In this document: positions 9,005 to 18,344 of the stretch, piece by piece
Layout of the letters: the number at the start of each line of letters is the position of its first letter
Numbering within the stretch: position 1 is the first letter of the stretch
From: Acidiphilium rubrum
Lineage (GTDB): Bacteria; Pseudomonadota; Alphaproteobacteria; Acetobacterales; Acetobacteraceae
DNA: 64,000 bases
Direction of reading: 5' to 3'
NCBI RefSeq assembly: GCF_900156265.1
Contig: NZ_FTNE01000010.1
Location: 72,339 to 136,338, forward strand
Notes under the pieces: generated by a model
What the model saw: the letters and a program-made list of their open reading frames with translations, nothing else
What the model was told of the DNA's origin: nothing
Databases searched by the model: none
Translations under genes and position numbers: made by a program

Positions 9005-11043
9005 CAGAAATCCTTACACAGGCGGAGCGCGTCGTAGATGGCGGCGTGGATGTTGCGCCCGGCCGCCGCATCGCCGATCCGGTACAGCCGATAGCCCGCC
9101 TCACCCTGATGCGGCTGGGGCTGGCCCGCGATCAGCGCCGCCGCATCGGTCTGGCCGCGATTGACCGCGCCGTCTTTCAGATCGGTGAACACGGCATCGA
9201 CCGGCAGCGTGCCGAAATCGACCACGACATGATCGACCACGCGTTCTTCCTCGACCATGTCCATCGTGTTGCGCAGCACCGCCACCAGCCGGTTGGCCTC
9301 GCGCCGGACCGCGACGATATCGAGGTTCGGCGTCACGATGACGCCGAGCTTGTACATGTTGCGCAGATGCACCGGCTGGTTGGTGGTGCCGACTTCCTCG
9401 GCCGCCATGCGGTCCGGTGTGGCGAGTTCGACCAGCGCGCCCCTGGTTGCGAGGTATTCCGCGCAGGATGCCGCATTGTGCTGGCCCATCGCATCGTACA
9501 GCAGCACCGAACCGCTCAGGTCGATGCCCTGGTGCAGCACGGCCTGGGTGGTGGTGACCAGATCGGCCCCCGGCATCAGCCCCGGGTTCGCGGCCCCGCC
9601 GGTTGCCACCACGACGATGTCCGGCCGTTCGGCCAGCACCAGCGCGGCATCCGCCGCGACGCCCAGCCTGATATCGACGCCCAGCTTGCGCACCTGTGCC
9701 GCCAGCCAGCGGGGAATGCCGGACAAGGCCTCACGCCAGCCGGCTTTGGCCGCGATGTTGATCTGCCCGCCCAGCGCGCTCTCACGCTCGAACAGAACGA
9801 CGTGATGGCCGCGCTCGGCGCAGACGCGGGCGGCTTCAAGCCCGCCCGGCCCGCCGCCGACCACCACGATGCGCCGCGCGGTTGCCGCCTTTGCGATGAC
9901 GTGCGGCATGGTCGCTTCACGCCCGGTCGCGGCGTTTTGGATGCACAGCGCATCGGCGCCGGTGTAGATCCGGTCGATGCAATAGCCGGCGCCGACGCAT
10001 TGGCGGATGTCATCCGCGCGGCCTTCCAGCAGCTTGCGCCCGATATAGGGGTCCGCGATGTGTGCCCGCGTCATTGCCACCATATCGACATGGCCTTCCG
10101 CCACGGCGCGCGCGGCGGTTGCGAAATCGGTGATGCGTTGGGCGTGGAATACCGGCACCTCGACCTCGCGCCGGATCGCGCTCGCGAGATACAGGAACGG
10201 CGCGACCGGAAACGCCATGTTCGGCAGCGAGACCGCGTGCGCCATATGGTCGCGCGCCTGGCCGCCCATCACGTTGACGAAATCGACCAGGCCGCGCCTG
10301 GTGTGCTCGGCGGCGATAGTCACGCAATCCTCGCCGCTCAGCCCTTCATCGAACAATTCATCGCCCGACATGCGCATGCCGATCACGAAATCATCGCCGG
10401 CGGCCGCGCGCATCGCCGCCAGGACCTCGAAGCCGAAGCGCATGCGGTTGAGCAGGGAGCCGCCGTAGCCATCGGTGCGGCGGTTGACCGAGGGGGACCA
10501 GAATTGATCGACCAGATGGCCGTGGGCCGCCGAGATTTCGCAGCCATCCATCCCGCCTTCACGCGCGCGCCGGGCGGCTTCGGCGAAATCGTGCACCACG
10601 CGGTCGATATCGTCCTGGCTCATTTCGCGCGGGATCGACCGGCTGGCGGGTTCGCGCAGCGGCGAGGCGGAGATGGTCGGCAGCCAGTGCTCGGTATCCC
10701 AGCGGGTGCGGCGGCCCATGTGCGTGAGCTGGATCATCAGCGCCGCGCCGTGCGCGTGCACCCGATCGGCGAATTGCTGGAAATAGGGGATCACGCTGTC
10801 ATCGGCGACCGAAACCTGATTCCAGGGGGCGGCCGGACTATCGAGCGAGACCGAGGATGAGCCGCCGAACATGGTCAGGCCGATGCCGCCTTTGGCTTTT
10901 TCGGCGTGGTAGAGCTGATAGCGCTCCTGCGGCTTGCCATCGCGCCCGTAGCCCGGCGCGTGGCTGGTGCTCATCAGCCGGTTGCGGATGGTCAGGCCGC
11001 GCAGTGTGAGCGGGCGGAACAACGCATCGGTGCTGGCGCTCAT
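9004..11043 (-). CDS. dgcA: DgcA-like dimethylglycine demethylase subunit (old yellow enzyme/FAD oxidoreductase)
   Basis: About 679 residues. The N-terminal TIM barrel is of the NADH:flavin oxidoreductase type (FRPLTLRGLTIRNRLMSTSH, EGGMDGCEISAAHGHLVDQF) and is followed by a cysteine cluster C-x(11)-C around CVGAGYCIDR that can hold a 4Fe-4S centre. A Rossmann FAD/NAD domain begins at RIVVVGGGPGGLEAARVCAE. This is the architecture of trimethylamine/dimethylamine dehydrogenases and of DgcA. With dgcB and the ETF genes directly downstream and gbcAB upstream, dimethylglycine is the most likely substrate. The chosen ATG overlaps the preceding regulator stop codon (ATGA); longer readings upstream lie inside the regulator gene and are unlikely. 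Confidence 0.87.
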   Translation of the reverse strand: MSASTDALFRPLTLRGLTIRNRLMSTSHAPGYGRDGKPQERYQLYHAEKAKGGIGLTMFGGSSSVSLDSPAAPWNQVSVADDSVIPYFQQFADRVHAHGAALMIQLTHMGRRTRWDTEHWLPTISASPLREPASRSIPREMSQDDIDRVVHDFAEAARRAREGGMDGCEISAAHGHLVDQFWSPSVNRRTDGYGGSLLNRMRFGFEVLAAMRAAAGDDFVIGMRMSGDELFDEGLSGEDCVTIAAEHTRRGLVDFVNVMGGQARDHMAHAVSLPNMAFPVAPFLYLASAIRREVEVPVFHAQRITDFATAARAVAEGHVDMVAMTRAHIADPYIGRKLLEGRADDIRQCVGAGYCIDRIYTGADALCIQNAATGREATMPHVIAKAATARRIVVVGGGPGGLEAARVCAERGHHVVLFERESALGGQINIAAKAGWREALSGIPRWLAAQVRKLGVDIRLGVAADAALVLAERPDIVVVATGGAANPGLMPGADLVTTTQAVLHQGIDLSGSVLLYDAMGQHNAASCAEYLATRGALVELATPDRMAAEEVGTTNQPVHLRNMYKLGVIVTPNLDIVAVRREANRLVAVLRNTMDMVEEERVVDHVVVDFGTLPVDAVFTDLKDGAVNRGQTDAAALIAGQPQPHQGEAGYRLYRIGDAAAGRNIHAAIYDALRLCKDF

Positions 11044-12041
11044 GACAGGCGCATCGCGCTGCGCGATACGGCAGCGATGGCGCGCAACTGCCGTTCGGCG
11101 CGCGGTGAATAGCCGAAATGCGCCCGATAGGCGCTGGAGAAATACGCACTCGACCCGAAGCCGCACGCCATGGCCACCTCCGTCACCGGCATTTCGCGCG
11201 CCTGCAACATGGCCTGCGCGCGCTGCAGTCGCAGCGCCTTGATGAAACTCGCCGGGCTTTCACCCAGGTGCGCGCGAAACAGGCGCTGCAACTGGCGCAG
11301 GGAAATTCCAAGGCGCGCTGCAATGTCGGTCAGTTTCGGCGGTTCGTTGATCTGATCCTCGATCATGGTCATGGCGCGCGCGAGGGTCGGCTGGTCGGAG
11401 CGGGCGCGGTCTTGTGCCGCGATCGGCTGACGCTCGCCGCTGGTGCGGATGCGATCGAGAATGAAGGTGACCGCGACATGCTCGGCCACCACGCGGCCGA
11501 GCTTTGCCTCGATCAAATAGAGCATCATGTCGAGCGGGCCGATGCCGCCGGTGCAGGTCAGGCGGTTGCGGTCGAGCACGAATAATTCATTGACCAGTTC
11601 GATCGCGGGAAACGCATCGCGCATCGATGCAGCATCTTCCCAATGCACGGCACAGCGATAGCCATCGAGCAGGCCGGCCTCGGCCAATGCGAAGGTGCCG
11701 GTGCACAGCGCGCCGAGCGGCACGCCATCGCGCGCGGCGCGGCGCAGCGCATTGAGCAGGGGCCGGCCGACCACGCTGCGCACATCGACCCCGCCGCACA
11801 CGAACAGCAGATCCGGCGGGGCGGCGCGGCTTGGCTGATCGAGCGCGGCGGTGGGCGCCATCGTCATGCCGTTGCTGGCGGCAACCGGCGTGTCGTTCAG
11901 CCCGTAGACGGTCCAGCTGTAAATGCTCCGCCCTGCGCAGCGGTTGGCCATGCGCAATGCCTCGATCGCGCTGGTCACCGCGATCATCGAATAATCCGGC
12001 AGGGTCAGAAAACCGAAATGCGCGAGCCGGGCGATGTTCAT
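11040..12041 (-). CDS. GbdR-like AraC-family regulator with DJ-1/PfpI N-terminal domain
   Basis: 333 residues. The first 190 form a glutamine-amidotransferase-like DJ-1/PfpI domain (DLLFVCGGVDV, GALCTGTFALAEAGLLDGYRC), and the last 120 carry two AraC helix-turn-helix motifs (LTDIAARLGISLRQLQRLF and VTEVAMACGFGSSAYFSSAYRAHFG). This is the build of GbdR and CdhR, which activate betaine and carnitine catabolic genes. It lies inside the operon it probably controls, two bases after gbcB and overlapping dgcA by four bases, so its level should rise with the enzymes. The ligand-binding role of the N-domain is family knowledge, not visible here. Confidence 0.85.
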   Translation of the reverse strand: MNIARLAHFGFLTLPDYSMIAVTSAIEALRMANRCAGRSIYSWTVYGLNDTPVAASNGMTMAPTAALDQPSRAAPPDLLFVCGGVDVRSVVGRPLLNALRRAARDGVPLGALCTGTFALAEAGLLDGYRCAVHWEDAASMRDAFPAIELVNELFVLDRNRLTCTGGIGPLDMMLYLIEAKLGRVVAEHVAVTFILDRIRTSGERQPIAAQDRARSDQPTLARAMTMIEDQINEPPKLTDIAARLGISLRQLQRLFRAHLGESPASFIKALRLQRAQAMLQAREMPVTEVAMACGFGSSAYFSSAYRAHFGYSPRAERQLRAIAAVSRSAMRLS

Positions 12042-12043
12042 GA

Positions 12044-13132
12044 TCAGCGCTCGATCACCAGATCCGACAGGGGACGGGAACAGCAGATCAGGATCATGCC
12101 CTGGTCGATCTCGCGCTGGCGGATGCCACCCTGGTGCTGCATATCCACCTGGCCCGAGATCAGCCGGCTTTTGCAGGTGCCGCACATGCCCTTGGTGCAG
12201 GACGAGGGCAGCCGCATGCCCGCGCTGCGCGCCGCCGTGAGCACGAATTGGTCGGCGCCGACCGCGATGCTGCGGCCCGATTTGCTGAAACTGACCGCAA
12301 ACCCCGTCGCGGTCGGCGCGGTCGGTTCGGCGGGTGCGGGGGCTTCGGTGATCGTGCCGAAATCGAAACTTTCTTCGTGATAGCGGCTCATGTCGAAATC
12401 GAGCGCGCCGAGCGCGGTCCGCACCGCGGCCATGAACACGGCCGGCCCGCAATCGAACACCATGCGCAGCGCCAGATCGGGCACCAGCAGCGCCAGCATG
12501 GCGGCACTCACCCGGCCGCGCGGGCCGCCCCAGCGCTCGCCGGGTGCATCGGCCTCGCAGACGGTGATGACGCGCAAATTCGGCATCATCTGCATCATCG
12601 ATGCGAGTTCGTTTCGAAAAACAATATCGGCGGGCGTGCGTGCGAAATGCACGAACACGATATCTGTCTCGGGTGCGAGATCGTGATGCGCCCGCGCCAT
12701 CGACATTAGCGGCGTGATACCCGAACCGCCGGACAGAAACAGATAGGCCTCGGCCGGTGCAGCGACGAAGCTGAAATCGCCCATCGGCCCGACCGCGCGC
12801 AATGATACTCCTGGGCGCACATGCTCGTGCAGCCAGGGCGACACCACGCCGCCGGCCTGGCGCTTCACGGTGATCGAAATCCGGTCCGGCCGGGTCGGCG
12901 TTGAGGCGATGGTATAGCAACGATTGACGCTGCCGCCATCGACCGGCACGTCGAACGTCAGGAACTGGCCGGGCAGGTAGTGGAACCGCGCCGGAGTGCG
13001 CGGCGCGAAGGTGAAGCTGCGCACGTCGGGCGTTTCATCGCGCACGGCGACGCAGACCAGCTCGTCATCGAGCTCGGCATTCCAGACCGGCAGACCATCC
13101 CGCAGTGCGATACTCTGGGCCGCCACGCTCAT
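12044..13132 (-). CDS. gbcB: GbcB-like ferredoxin reductase component of glycine betaine monooxygenase
   Basis: A 362-residue flavin/iron-sulfur reductase: FAD-binding domain (PGQFLTFDVPVDGGSVNRCYTI), NAD-binding domain (FLSGGSGITPLMSM and CGPAVFMAAV) and a C-terminal plant-type [2Fe-2S] ferredoxin domain (SSCTKGMCGTCKSR with a later ICCSRP). It carries electrons from NAD(P)H to the Rieske oxygenase encoded just upstream. Its ATG overlaps the gbcA stop codon by four bases. Similar reductases serve other Rieske oxygenases, so the name rests on the partner gene. Confidence 0.87.
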   Translation of the reverse strand: MSVAAQSIALRDGLPVWNAELDDELVCVAVRDETPDVRSFTFAPRTPARFHYLPGQFLTFDVPVDGGSVNRCYTIASTPTRPDRISITVKRQAGGVVSPWLHEHVRPGVSLRAVGPMGDFSFVAAPAEAYLFLSGGSGITPLMSMARAHHDLAPETDIVFVHFARTPADIVFRNELASMMQMMPNLRVITVCEADAPGERWGGPRGRVSAAMLALLVPDLALRMVFDCGPAVFMAAVRTALGALDFDMSRYHEESFDFGTITEAPAPAEPTAPTATGFAVSFSKSGRSIAVGADQFVLTAARSAGMRLPSSCTKGMCGTCKSRLISGQVDMQHQGGIRQREIDQGMILICCSRPLSDLVIER

Positions 13133-14385
13133 GCGAGGTGAGCGGCCAGTCGCTGCACGTACCAGTTCACGAATTGCTCGACCTGGCCTTCGGTTTGCGG
13201 CGAATAGGGGCCCGGTGTGTAGCCGCCGGTCGCTGCTCCGGCCTGCGCGAGACCGACCAGCCTGCCATCCTGCAGATTGGTCTCGCGCCAGACCTGGATC
13301 AGATTATCGAGGTCGTAATCGACGCCTTCGATCGCATCGCGATGGACCAGCCATTTGGTACGGAGCAACGTGCGGTCCGGCCCGAGCGGGAAGGCCGCGA
13401 AGGTGACGATATGATCGCTCATGAAATGATGCCACGAATTCGGCTGGGTGTGGAACGACAGATCACCCAGCCGTTTTTCCTTGGCCTGGCCGAGCAACTT
13501 GCGGCATGCCACCTTGGTGTCGAGCGTTTGGGACTCGCCATCGCGGTCCATCGGCATGCGGCCGATCCGGTAGCCGGAAACCACGTTGTCCAATTGCCCG
13601 ATCTCGGCGGAGGGAAAGCCCGCACGGTGCCACGCGGCGCAGGATTGTTCCACCATCACATCGTAATTCTGCCGTTGTGCGACGCGCGCGGGATCGCTTT
13701 CATCGGCATCGAAACCAAAGCCGTACTCGAAGATCGACGCGGTGAGTTCGGGGTGGTTGAGTGAGCAATGATAGCACTCACGATTGTTCTCCATCGTGAG
13801 TTTCCAATTGCCCTCTTCGATCAGATCGATCTGATGGGCGATTTTGCAATTCGCAACTTCATGCGGCGCGATATAGGGGGCGACGATGTTTGCCATCTCG
13901 TCGAAATCGGCGGGCGGTGTCTCGGCGAGGCAGACGAACAGCAATCCCTCCAGCGACCGGACATGGATTTTTTTAAGGCCGTGGCAGGATGGATCGAAAT
14001 CATCACCCATATGGTCGGCGTGCAGCAACGCGCCGTCCAGCCCATAGGTCCAGGCATGATAAGGGCAGACCAGACGCCCGACCGTGGCGGTTTCGGTCGA
14101 AACCAGGCGCGCGGCGCGATGGCGGCAGACATTGTGCATCGCGTGGATGGTGCCATCGTCATCGCGGCAGATCAGGATCGCGTTGTCACCGATATTGACC
14201 GTCATGACATCGCCAGGCTCGGCGATATCCGGCTCGACGCCTACGAAAATCCAATGCCGGCCGAAAATCAGATCGAGATCGGTCTGAAATATCGCGGGGT
14301 CGGTGTAGAACGGTCGCTCCAGCATATGGCCGGCGCGGCGCCGGGCGATGAGTTCCGCAATCGATACGGCAGCGACATCCGACAT
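13129..14385 (-). CDS. gbcA: GbcA-like glycine betaine monooxygenase, Rieske oxygenase subunit
   Basis: A Rieske non-haem iron oxygenase of about 418 residues. The [2Fe-2S] ligands are in NVCRHRAARL and CPYHAWTYGLDG (CxH...CxxH), and the mononuclear iron region includes NWKLTMENNRECYHCSLNHPE with the bridging Asp/Glu and His residues. NNRECYHCxxxHPE, KWLVHKDAIEGVDYD-like and PGPYS stretches recall Pseudomonas GbcA closely. The enzyme removes one methyl group from glycine betaine, giving dimethylglycine and formaldehyde. It is the first gene of the operon. The start chosen is ATG; an in-frame TTG 15 bases upstream is possible. Stachydrine or carnitine-related demethylases are the main alternatives. 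Confidence 0.88.
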   Translation of the reverse strand: MSDVAAVSIAELIARRRAGHMLERPFYTDPAIFQTDLDLIFGRHWIFVGVEPDIAEPGDVMTVNIGDNAILICRDDDGTIHAMHNVCRHRAARLVSTETATVGRLVCPYHAWTYGLDGALLHADHMGDDFDPSCHGLKKIHVRSLEGLLFVCLAETPPADFDEMANIVAPYIAPHEVANCKIAHQIDLIEEGNWKLTMENNRECYHCSLNHPELTASIFEYGFGFDADESDPARVAQRQNYDVMVEQSCAAWHRAGFPSAEIGQLDNVVSGYRIGRMPMDRDGESQTLDTKVACRKLLGQAKEKRLGDLSFHTQPNSWHHFMSDHIVTFAAFPLGPDRTLLRTKWLVHRDAIEGVDYDLDNLIQVWRETNLQDGRLVGLAQAGAATGGYTPGPYSPQTEGQVEQFVNWYVQRLAAHLA

Positions 14386-14525
14386 GGCGATGACTTTCAA
14401 AAAAACCGCAGATCAGCCGGTAAATACTGACGTGTCGCCTGACCGCAGTCTTTAGATTTTGCGACATCAGCGCATGTATTTATCAACGCAATATATCATG
14501 CCTGCCATGCGTCTTGATCATAACT
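14386..14525 (-). promoter_or_regulatory. Upstream region of the betaine demethylation operon
   Basis: The 140 bases before gbcA are markedly A/T-richer than the flanking genes (for example ATGTATTTATCAACGCAATA) and are the natural place for the operon promoter and activator sites. I could not identify a specific GbdR-type operator by eye. Confidence 0.45.
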
Positions 14526-15617
14526 TTAAAACGTTCGCTGGCCGGCACATTCCGAAGCGCCGACCGCGACCCGATCGTGATCGGCCCAGGCCGGTTCCGC
14601 CGCCGGGATCGCCGCCTCGCGCCGCAACGCCGGTCGCGCGAACGAGGGCGACAGGCCGTGCAACGCCTTGAACTGGCGGGAAAAATGCGCGCAATCGGAA
14701 AACCCGGCATCCAGCGCAATATCGGTCACCGAGCGCGTCGTGGTCTCCAGCAGCCAGCGCGCATACCGTAACCGCAGTTCACGATACAAATCGGACGGCC
14801 GCTTGCCCAACGCCGCATCGAACCGGCGCTCCAACTGACGCGTCGATAACTCAAGCCTCTGCGCAATCATCGAAATCTGCAACGGATTGCCGAGATTCTG
14901 CTCCATCATCAGCAACGCCCGCCGTACCTGCTCATCCGATACGTCATGCGCCATCGGCGGATGCGGCTGCACACCATCGGTGCCGCGCATCGGGGTCAGC
15001 AACAAGACCTGATGCGGCTTCTGCGCCAGCCGGCTGCCCAGATGCCGCTCGACCAGCGCCGCAGCCAGATCCGCCGCCCCCGCCCCGCCAGCACACGTGA
15101 TCCGATCGCCATCGACCTCGAAAAACCGATCACCGATCACGGCATGGTCGGGGAACTCATCGCGGAAGTCCTGATAATGCAGCCAGCTCACACAGACCCG
15201 CCGGCCCTCCATCAGCCCCGCCCGGCACAGGATAAAACTGCCGGTACAAATACCGATCAGCTTCACGTCGAGCGCCGCCGCGCGCCGCAAATAACCATAC
15301 AACGCTGTGTTGGCCTTCGGGTGATTGTGCAAAATACCGCCAACCACCACGACATAATCGAACTGCGCCGGATCGATCAGCCCGCTGCCAGGCAAAACCT
15401 CGACCCCGCAACTCGACCGGATCGGCGCATCGGTCTCAGCCATGATGGTCCAACGGCAATGGATCGGCCGTGAATAATCCGACTCGTCGGCGGCCAGCCT
15501 CAGCGTATCGACAAACAACGAAAACGCCGACAGCGTGAAATCCTGCGCGAGCAATAGTCCGACCGAAAGCGGCCTCGTTTCATGCCGCCGTAAGGCCGGT
15601 TTTGGCTGCGTACCCAT
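14526..15617 (-). CDS. Second GbdR-like AraC regulator with DJ-1/PfpI N-terminal domain
   Basis: 363 residues with the same two-part build as the regulator inside the operon: an amidotransferase-like domain (FDYVVVVGGILHN, KLIGICTGSFILCRAGLMEG) and two C-terminal helix-turn-helix motifs (ISMIAQRLELSTRQLERRF and VTDIALDAGFSDCAHFSRQFKALHG). It sits immediately upstream of gbcA on the same strand and is a paralogue rather than a recent copy. ATG with GGAG seven bases before it is preferred over the GTG one codon upstream. It may respond to a different quaternary amine or act upstream of the operon regulator. Confidence 0.84.
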   Translation of the reverse strand: MGTQPKPALRRHETRPLSVGLLLAQDFTLSAFSLFVDTLRLAADESDYSRPIHCRWTIMAETDAPIRSSCGVEVLPGSGLIDPAQFDYVVVVGGILHNHPKANTALYGYLRRAAALDVKLIGICTGSFILCRAGLMEGRRVCVSWLHYQDFRDEFPDHAVIGDRFFEVDGDRITCAGGAGAADLAAALVERHLGSRLAQKPHQVLLLTPMRGTDGVQPHPPMAHDVSDEQVRRALLMMEQNLGNPLQISMIAQRLELSTRQLERRFDAALGKRPSDLYRELRLRYARWLLETTTRSVTDIALDAGFSDCAHFSRQFKALHGLSPSFARPALRREAAIPAAEPAWADHDRVAVGASECAGQRTF

Positions 15618-15743
15618 CACCGATCTCCGAACCGGTCACAATTATGCGAATATGACCAAGGACGAATCTATATCAGACACCCCACCAATCACCAAAACGC
15701 ATTTCTGCATTGCACGATGCCGTTGGGTCATGTCCACGGGTGA

Positions 15744-15976
15744 GGGGCACTGAGGCGAGGAAGCAAGGCGGGGGGCTTTGCCCCCTCGACCCCCACTAAG
15801 GGCGCAGCCCTTAGAACCCGCTAGTTTTAGGTAAGGGGAGGGCGCTGCCTCGGAGGTTCCGTCGATCTGGCCTGGGTCGCCCTCCCCTTGCCTAAAACTA
15901 ATGGATTTTAAAGGCTCCGCCTTTAACGGGGTCCAGGGGCAGAGCCCCTGGCCTTGCTTCCTCGCCTCACTGCCCC
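15744..15976. repeat. Complex palindromic repeat, copy 2
   Basis: Same core as copy 1, with arm type 2 on the left and arm type 1 on the right; the central loop reads CGCTGCCTCGG...GGTCG on the plus strand. Outer arms GGGGCACTGAGGCGAGGAAGC (left, intergenic) and GGGGGGCAGTGAGGCGAGGAAGC (right, reverse complement) mirror each other, and the right arm contains the last codons and stop of the choline-sulfatase gene. Confidence 0.9.
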
Positions 15977-17505
15977 CCAACCCGCGGAAATCGGGCCCGG
16001 CGTTCGAGGTCGGCGAGTTTGATGTGGTTGCGCATGTATTGTTCCGAGGCGTCGACGATGGGCTGGTAGTCCCAGGGTTGATAGGTGCCGTGCCGCAGCG
16101 CGGCGTTGACGAAGCGTCGGCGGGCCTGGCTTGCCAGCACATCGGCGTGGATGGTGGCGAGGTTCCAGCGTTGTGCGACCTCGTTGCGGAGGGCATCGAT
16201 TGTTACGGCGAAGTCCGGGTTGGTGGCGAGGTTGATGCGCTCATCGGGGTCGGTGCGGAGGCTGAAGAGTTGATCGGGGTCGACCGGGCAATGGATGAAT
16301 TTGAGATCGCCGCGCCGGATCATGATGATCGGTGCGATGGCGCCTTCGCCCATGTATTCGCCGAGCACCTCGTCGTGTCCGCCAGCGCCGGTCAAGTGGC
16401 CGCGCAGGGATCGGCCGTCGATCGTCAATCCTTGTGCAGCCGGGGTTGGGGCTTCGGCGAGGTCGGCGAGGGTCGGCAGGATATCGACCGATGATACGCA
16501 GGCGGCGATGCGGGCGGGGGCAAACAGTGCGGGTGCGTGCACGATCAGGGGAATTCGGCAGGCATCTTCGAAAAACCCCATTTTGTACCACAGACTATGT
16601 TCACCGAGCATTTCGCCGTGATCGGCGGTGACCATCGTGGCGGTGCGGTCCGCGAGGCCGCATTCGTCGAGCGCGGTCATGACCTTGCCGACCTGATCAT
16701 CGACGTAGGAGATTGCGGCGTAATAGGCGTGGCGGGCGTCGCGGATGTTGGCTTCCGTCACCGGCTCGCGATCGGTGTTGCACACATGGCGAAGCCGTTT
16801 CGAATGCGGATCGAGTGTGGCAGGATCGGGGCGGTAGCGCGGCATGTCGATCGCATCGGGTTCGTATCGATTCCAGTATTCGGCGGTCATCGCGAACGGA
16901 TCGTGCGGATGGGTCAGGGAGACGACCATGCAGAACGGCCGGTCGTCATCGTCCCTGGCGATATCGAACAGTTTGCGGCGCGCGGCGAATACTACCTCGT
17001 CGTCGAAATCCATCTGGTTGGTGCGCACGCACAGTCCGGCGTCACGCACTGAGCTCATGTCGTGATACCAATCGAGCCTGGTTTCGAAATCAGTCCAGTC
17101 CGGCGTCCAGCCGAAATCGGCTGGGTAGATATCGGTGGTCAGGCGTTCCTCGAACCCGTGCATCTGGTCCGGGCCGCAGAAATGCATCTTTCCGGACAGG
17201 ATGGTTCGGTAGCCGGCCTGGCGCATATGGTGCGCGAAGGTTGGCAAGGTTGCTGGAAATTCCACGGCATTGTCGTAGGCGCCGATCTTCGAGGCCAAGC
17301 GGCCGGACATGAACACGTAGCGTGAAGGGCCGCATAGCGGTGCGTTGCAATAAGCGTTTTCGAACACCACGCCGGCGGCCGCCAGCGCATCGATGTGCGG
17401 CGTCAGCGCGACTTTGTTGCCATAGGCGGGCAGGGCGCGCGCGCCGAGCTGGTCCGCCATGATGATCAGAATATTTGGCCGTTTCGCCGCGTGCTGTTCG
17501 CGCAT
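15967..17505 (-). CDS. betC: Choline sulfatase
   Basis: A type I sulfatase of the alkaline-phosphatase superfamily, about 512 residues, that cleaves choline-O-sulfate to choline and sulfate in the cytoplasm. The N-terminal metal-binding motif PNILIIMADQLG, the formylglycine site CGPSR (the Cys is matured to formylglycine), and choline-sulfatase-specific stretches such as SGKMHFCGPDQMHGFEER and TDIYPADFGWTPDW are present, as are the distal TADHGEMLGEH metal ligands. The start is an ATG preceded by a perfect AGGAGG; an in-frame TTG 15 bases earlier is part of that site. It follows the phosphoesterase stop by 11 bases, so it is the last gene of the uptake/processing operon. A phosphonate monoester hydrolase is a less likely reading. 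Confidence 0.9.
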   Translation of the reverse strand: MREQHAAKRPNILIIMADQLGARALPAYGNKVALTPHIDALAAAGVVFENAYCNAPLCGPSRYVFMSGRLASKIGAYDNAVEFPATLPTFAHHMRQAGYRTILSGKMHFCGPDQMHGFEERLTTDIYPADFGWTPDWTDFETRLDWYHDMSSVRDAGLCVRTNQMDFDDEVVFAARRKLFDIARDDDDRPFCMVVSLTHPHDPFAMTAEYWNRYEPDAIDMPRYRPDPATLDPHSKRLRHVCNTDREPVTEANIRDARHAYYAAISYVDDQVGKVMTALDECGLADRTATMVTADHGEMLGEHSLWYKMGFFEDACRIPLIVHAPALFAPARIAACVSSVDILPTLADLAEAPTPAAQGLTIDGRSLRGHLTGAGGHDEVLGEYMGEGAIAPIIMIRRGDLKFIHCPVDPDQLFSLRTDPDERINLATNPDFAVTIDALRNEVAQRWNLATIHADVLASQARRRFVNAALRHGTYQPWDYQPIVDASEQYMRNHIKLADLERRARFPRVGGQ

Positions 17506-17516
17506 CGTTGTCCTCC

Positions 17517-18344
17517 TCAAGCCATGGTACGTCCGGGGTAATCCGCATCCACCGCGAAGGGAAACGGTCCCGCAAAATCGCCGATCGTCGCCAGATTGGC
17601 GGTGAGCGCCGATCCATCCCAGCGGAGCAGGAAATACCCGCCGGGTTCGAGATAAAAATAGGGGCGGGCCGCAGGATCAAATGTCAGTTCGCTCTGATGC
17701 CCGCCGATCGCGGCACCGGCGAGCAGCATCGCGCCGCCGTGCTGCGCCATGATCACCCGATGATGATGGCCGCAGAGCACCGCGAGCACCCGGCCGTGCC
17801 GTGCGATGAGTGCGAGCAACGCTTCTGGCGCGCGCAGGGGAATTGCATCCATCGCGGCAATGCCGGTCATGAAGGGCGGATGATGCAGGCCGATCAGCAC
17901 GGGCCGATCCTGCGCCGCATCGAGCGCGCGTTCCAGAAACGCGAGGCGTTCGCTGCAGAGTTCGCCATGACCGGCACCCGGCACCACGCTGTCGAGCATG
18001 ATCAGCCGGAGCGGGCCGATGTCCGCTGCGTAGTGCACGAATGCGGAATCGGTCCTCACGCCCGGCCAAGCGCCGAGCGCGCTGCGCAATGATGCGCGCC
18101 GGTCGTGATTGCCGGGCACGACATAGACCGGGCAGGCGAGCCGACCTTCGAGCAGGCGGCGCAATTCGGCGTATTCCTCGGGCAGTCCGTTCTCGGTCAG
18201 ATCGCCGGTGATCACCACCGCCGCGGGTGCGAAGCCGGCGACCTGGCGCACCGCCCGCTCGACCATCAGATTGGTCTCGACCACGCGGTTGGTCGCCCGG
18301 CCGAACGGGCGCACGTGCAGATCGGTCAGATGCGCGATCAGCAT
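17517..18344 (-). CDS. Metallophosphoesterase (cyclic-nucleotide/glycerophosphodiester phosphodiesterase type)
   Basis: A 275-residue calcineurin-like enzyme with the full set of metal motifs: DLH near residue 8, GDLTENG near 47, GNHDRR near 78, and HHPP plus the late CGHHHR. The closest family builds are CpdA and the glycerophosphodiesterase GpdQ. It overlaps the preceding phosphatase gene by one base (TGATG) and is followed by choline sulfatase, which makes a head-group phosphodiester such as glycerophosphocholine an attractive but unproven substrate. No signal peptide is seen, so it acts in the cytoplasm. Confidence 0.8.
   Translation of the reverse strand: MLIAHLTDLHVRPFGRATNRVVETNLMVERAVRQVAGFAPAAVVITGDLTENGLPEEYAELRRLLEGRLACPVYVVPGNHDRRASLRSALGAWPGVRTDSAFVHYAADIGPLRLIMLDSVVPGAGHGELCSERLAFLERALDAAQDRPVLIGLHHPPFMTGIAAMDAIPLRAPEALLALIARHGRVLAVLCGHHHRVIMAQHGGAMLLAGAAIGGHQSELTFDPAARPYFYLEPGGYFLLRWDGSALTANLATIGDFAGPFPFAVDADYPGRTMA

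Noticed and set aside
8818..10860. Long open plus-strand frame (about 680 codons) opposite dgcB and dgcA
   Set aside because: It is antisense to two genes with clear motifs and is rich in His, Arg, Asp and Ala as expected from reading high-GC genes backwards; no domain is recognisable.
15642..16196. Minus-strand frame through repeat copy 2
   Set aside because: Same repeat-derived peptide as at other copies and antisense or overlapping to betC; not a gene.
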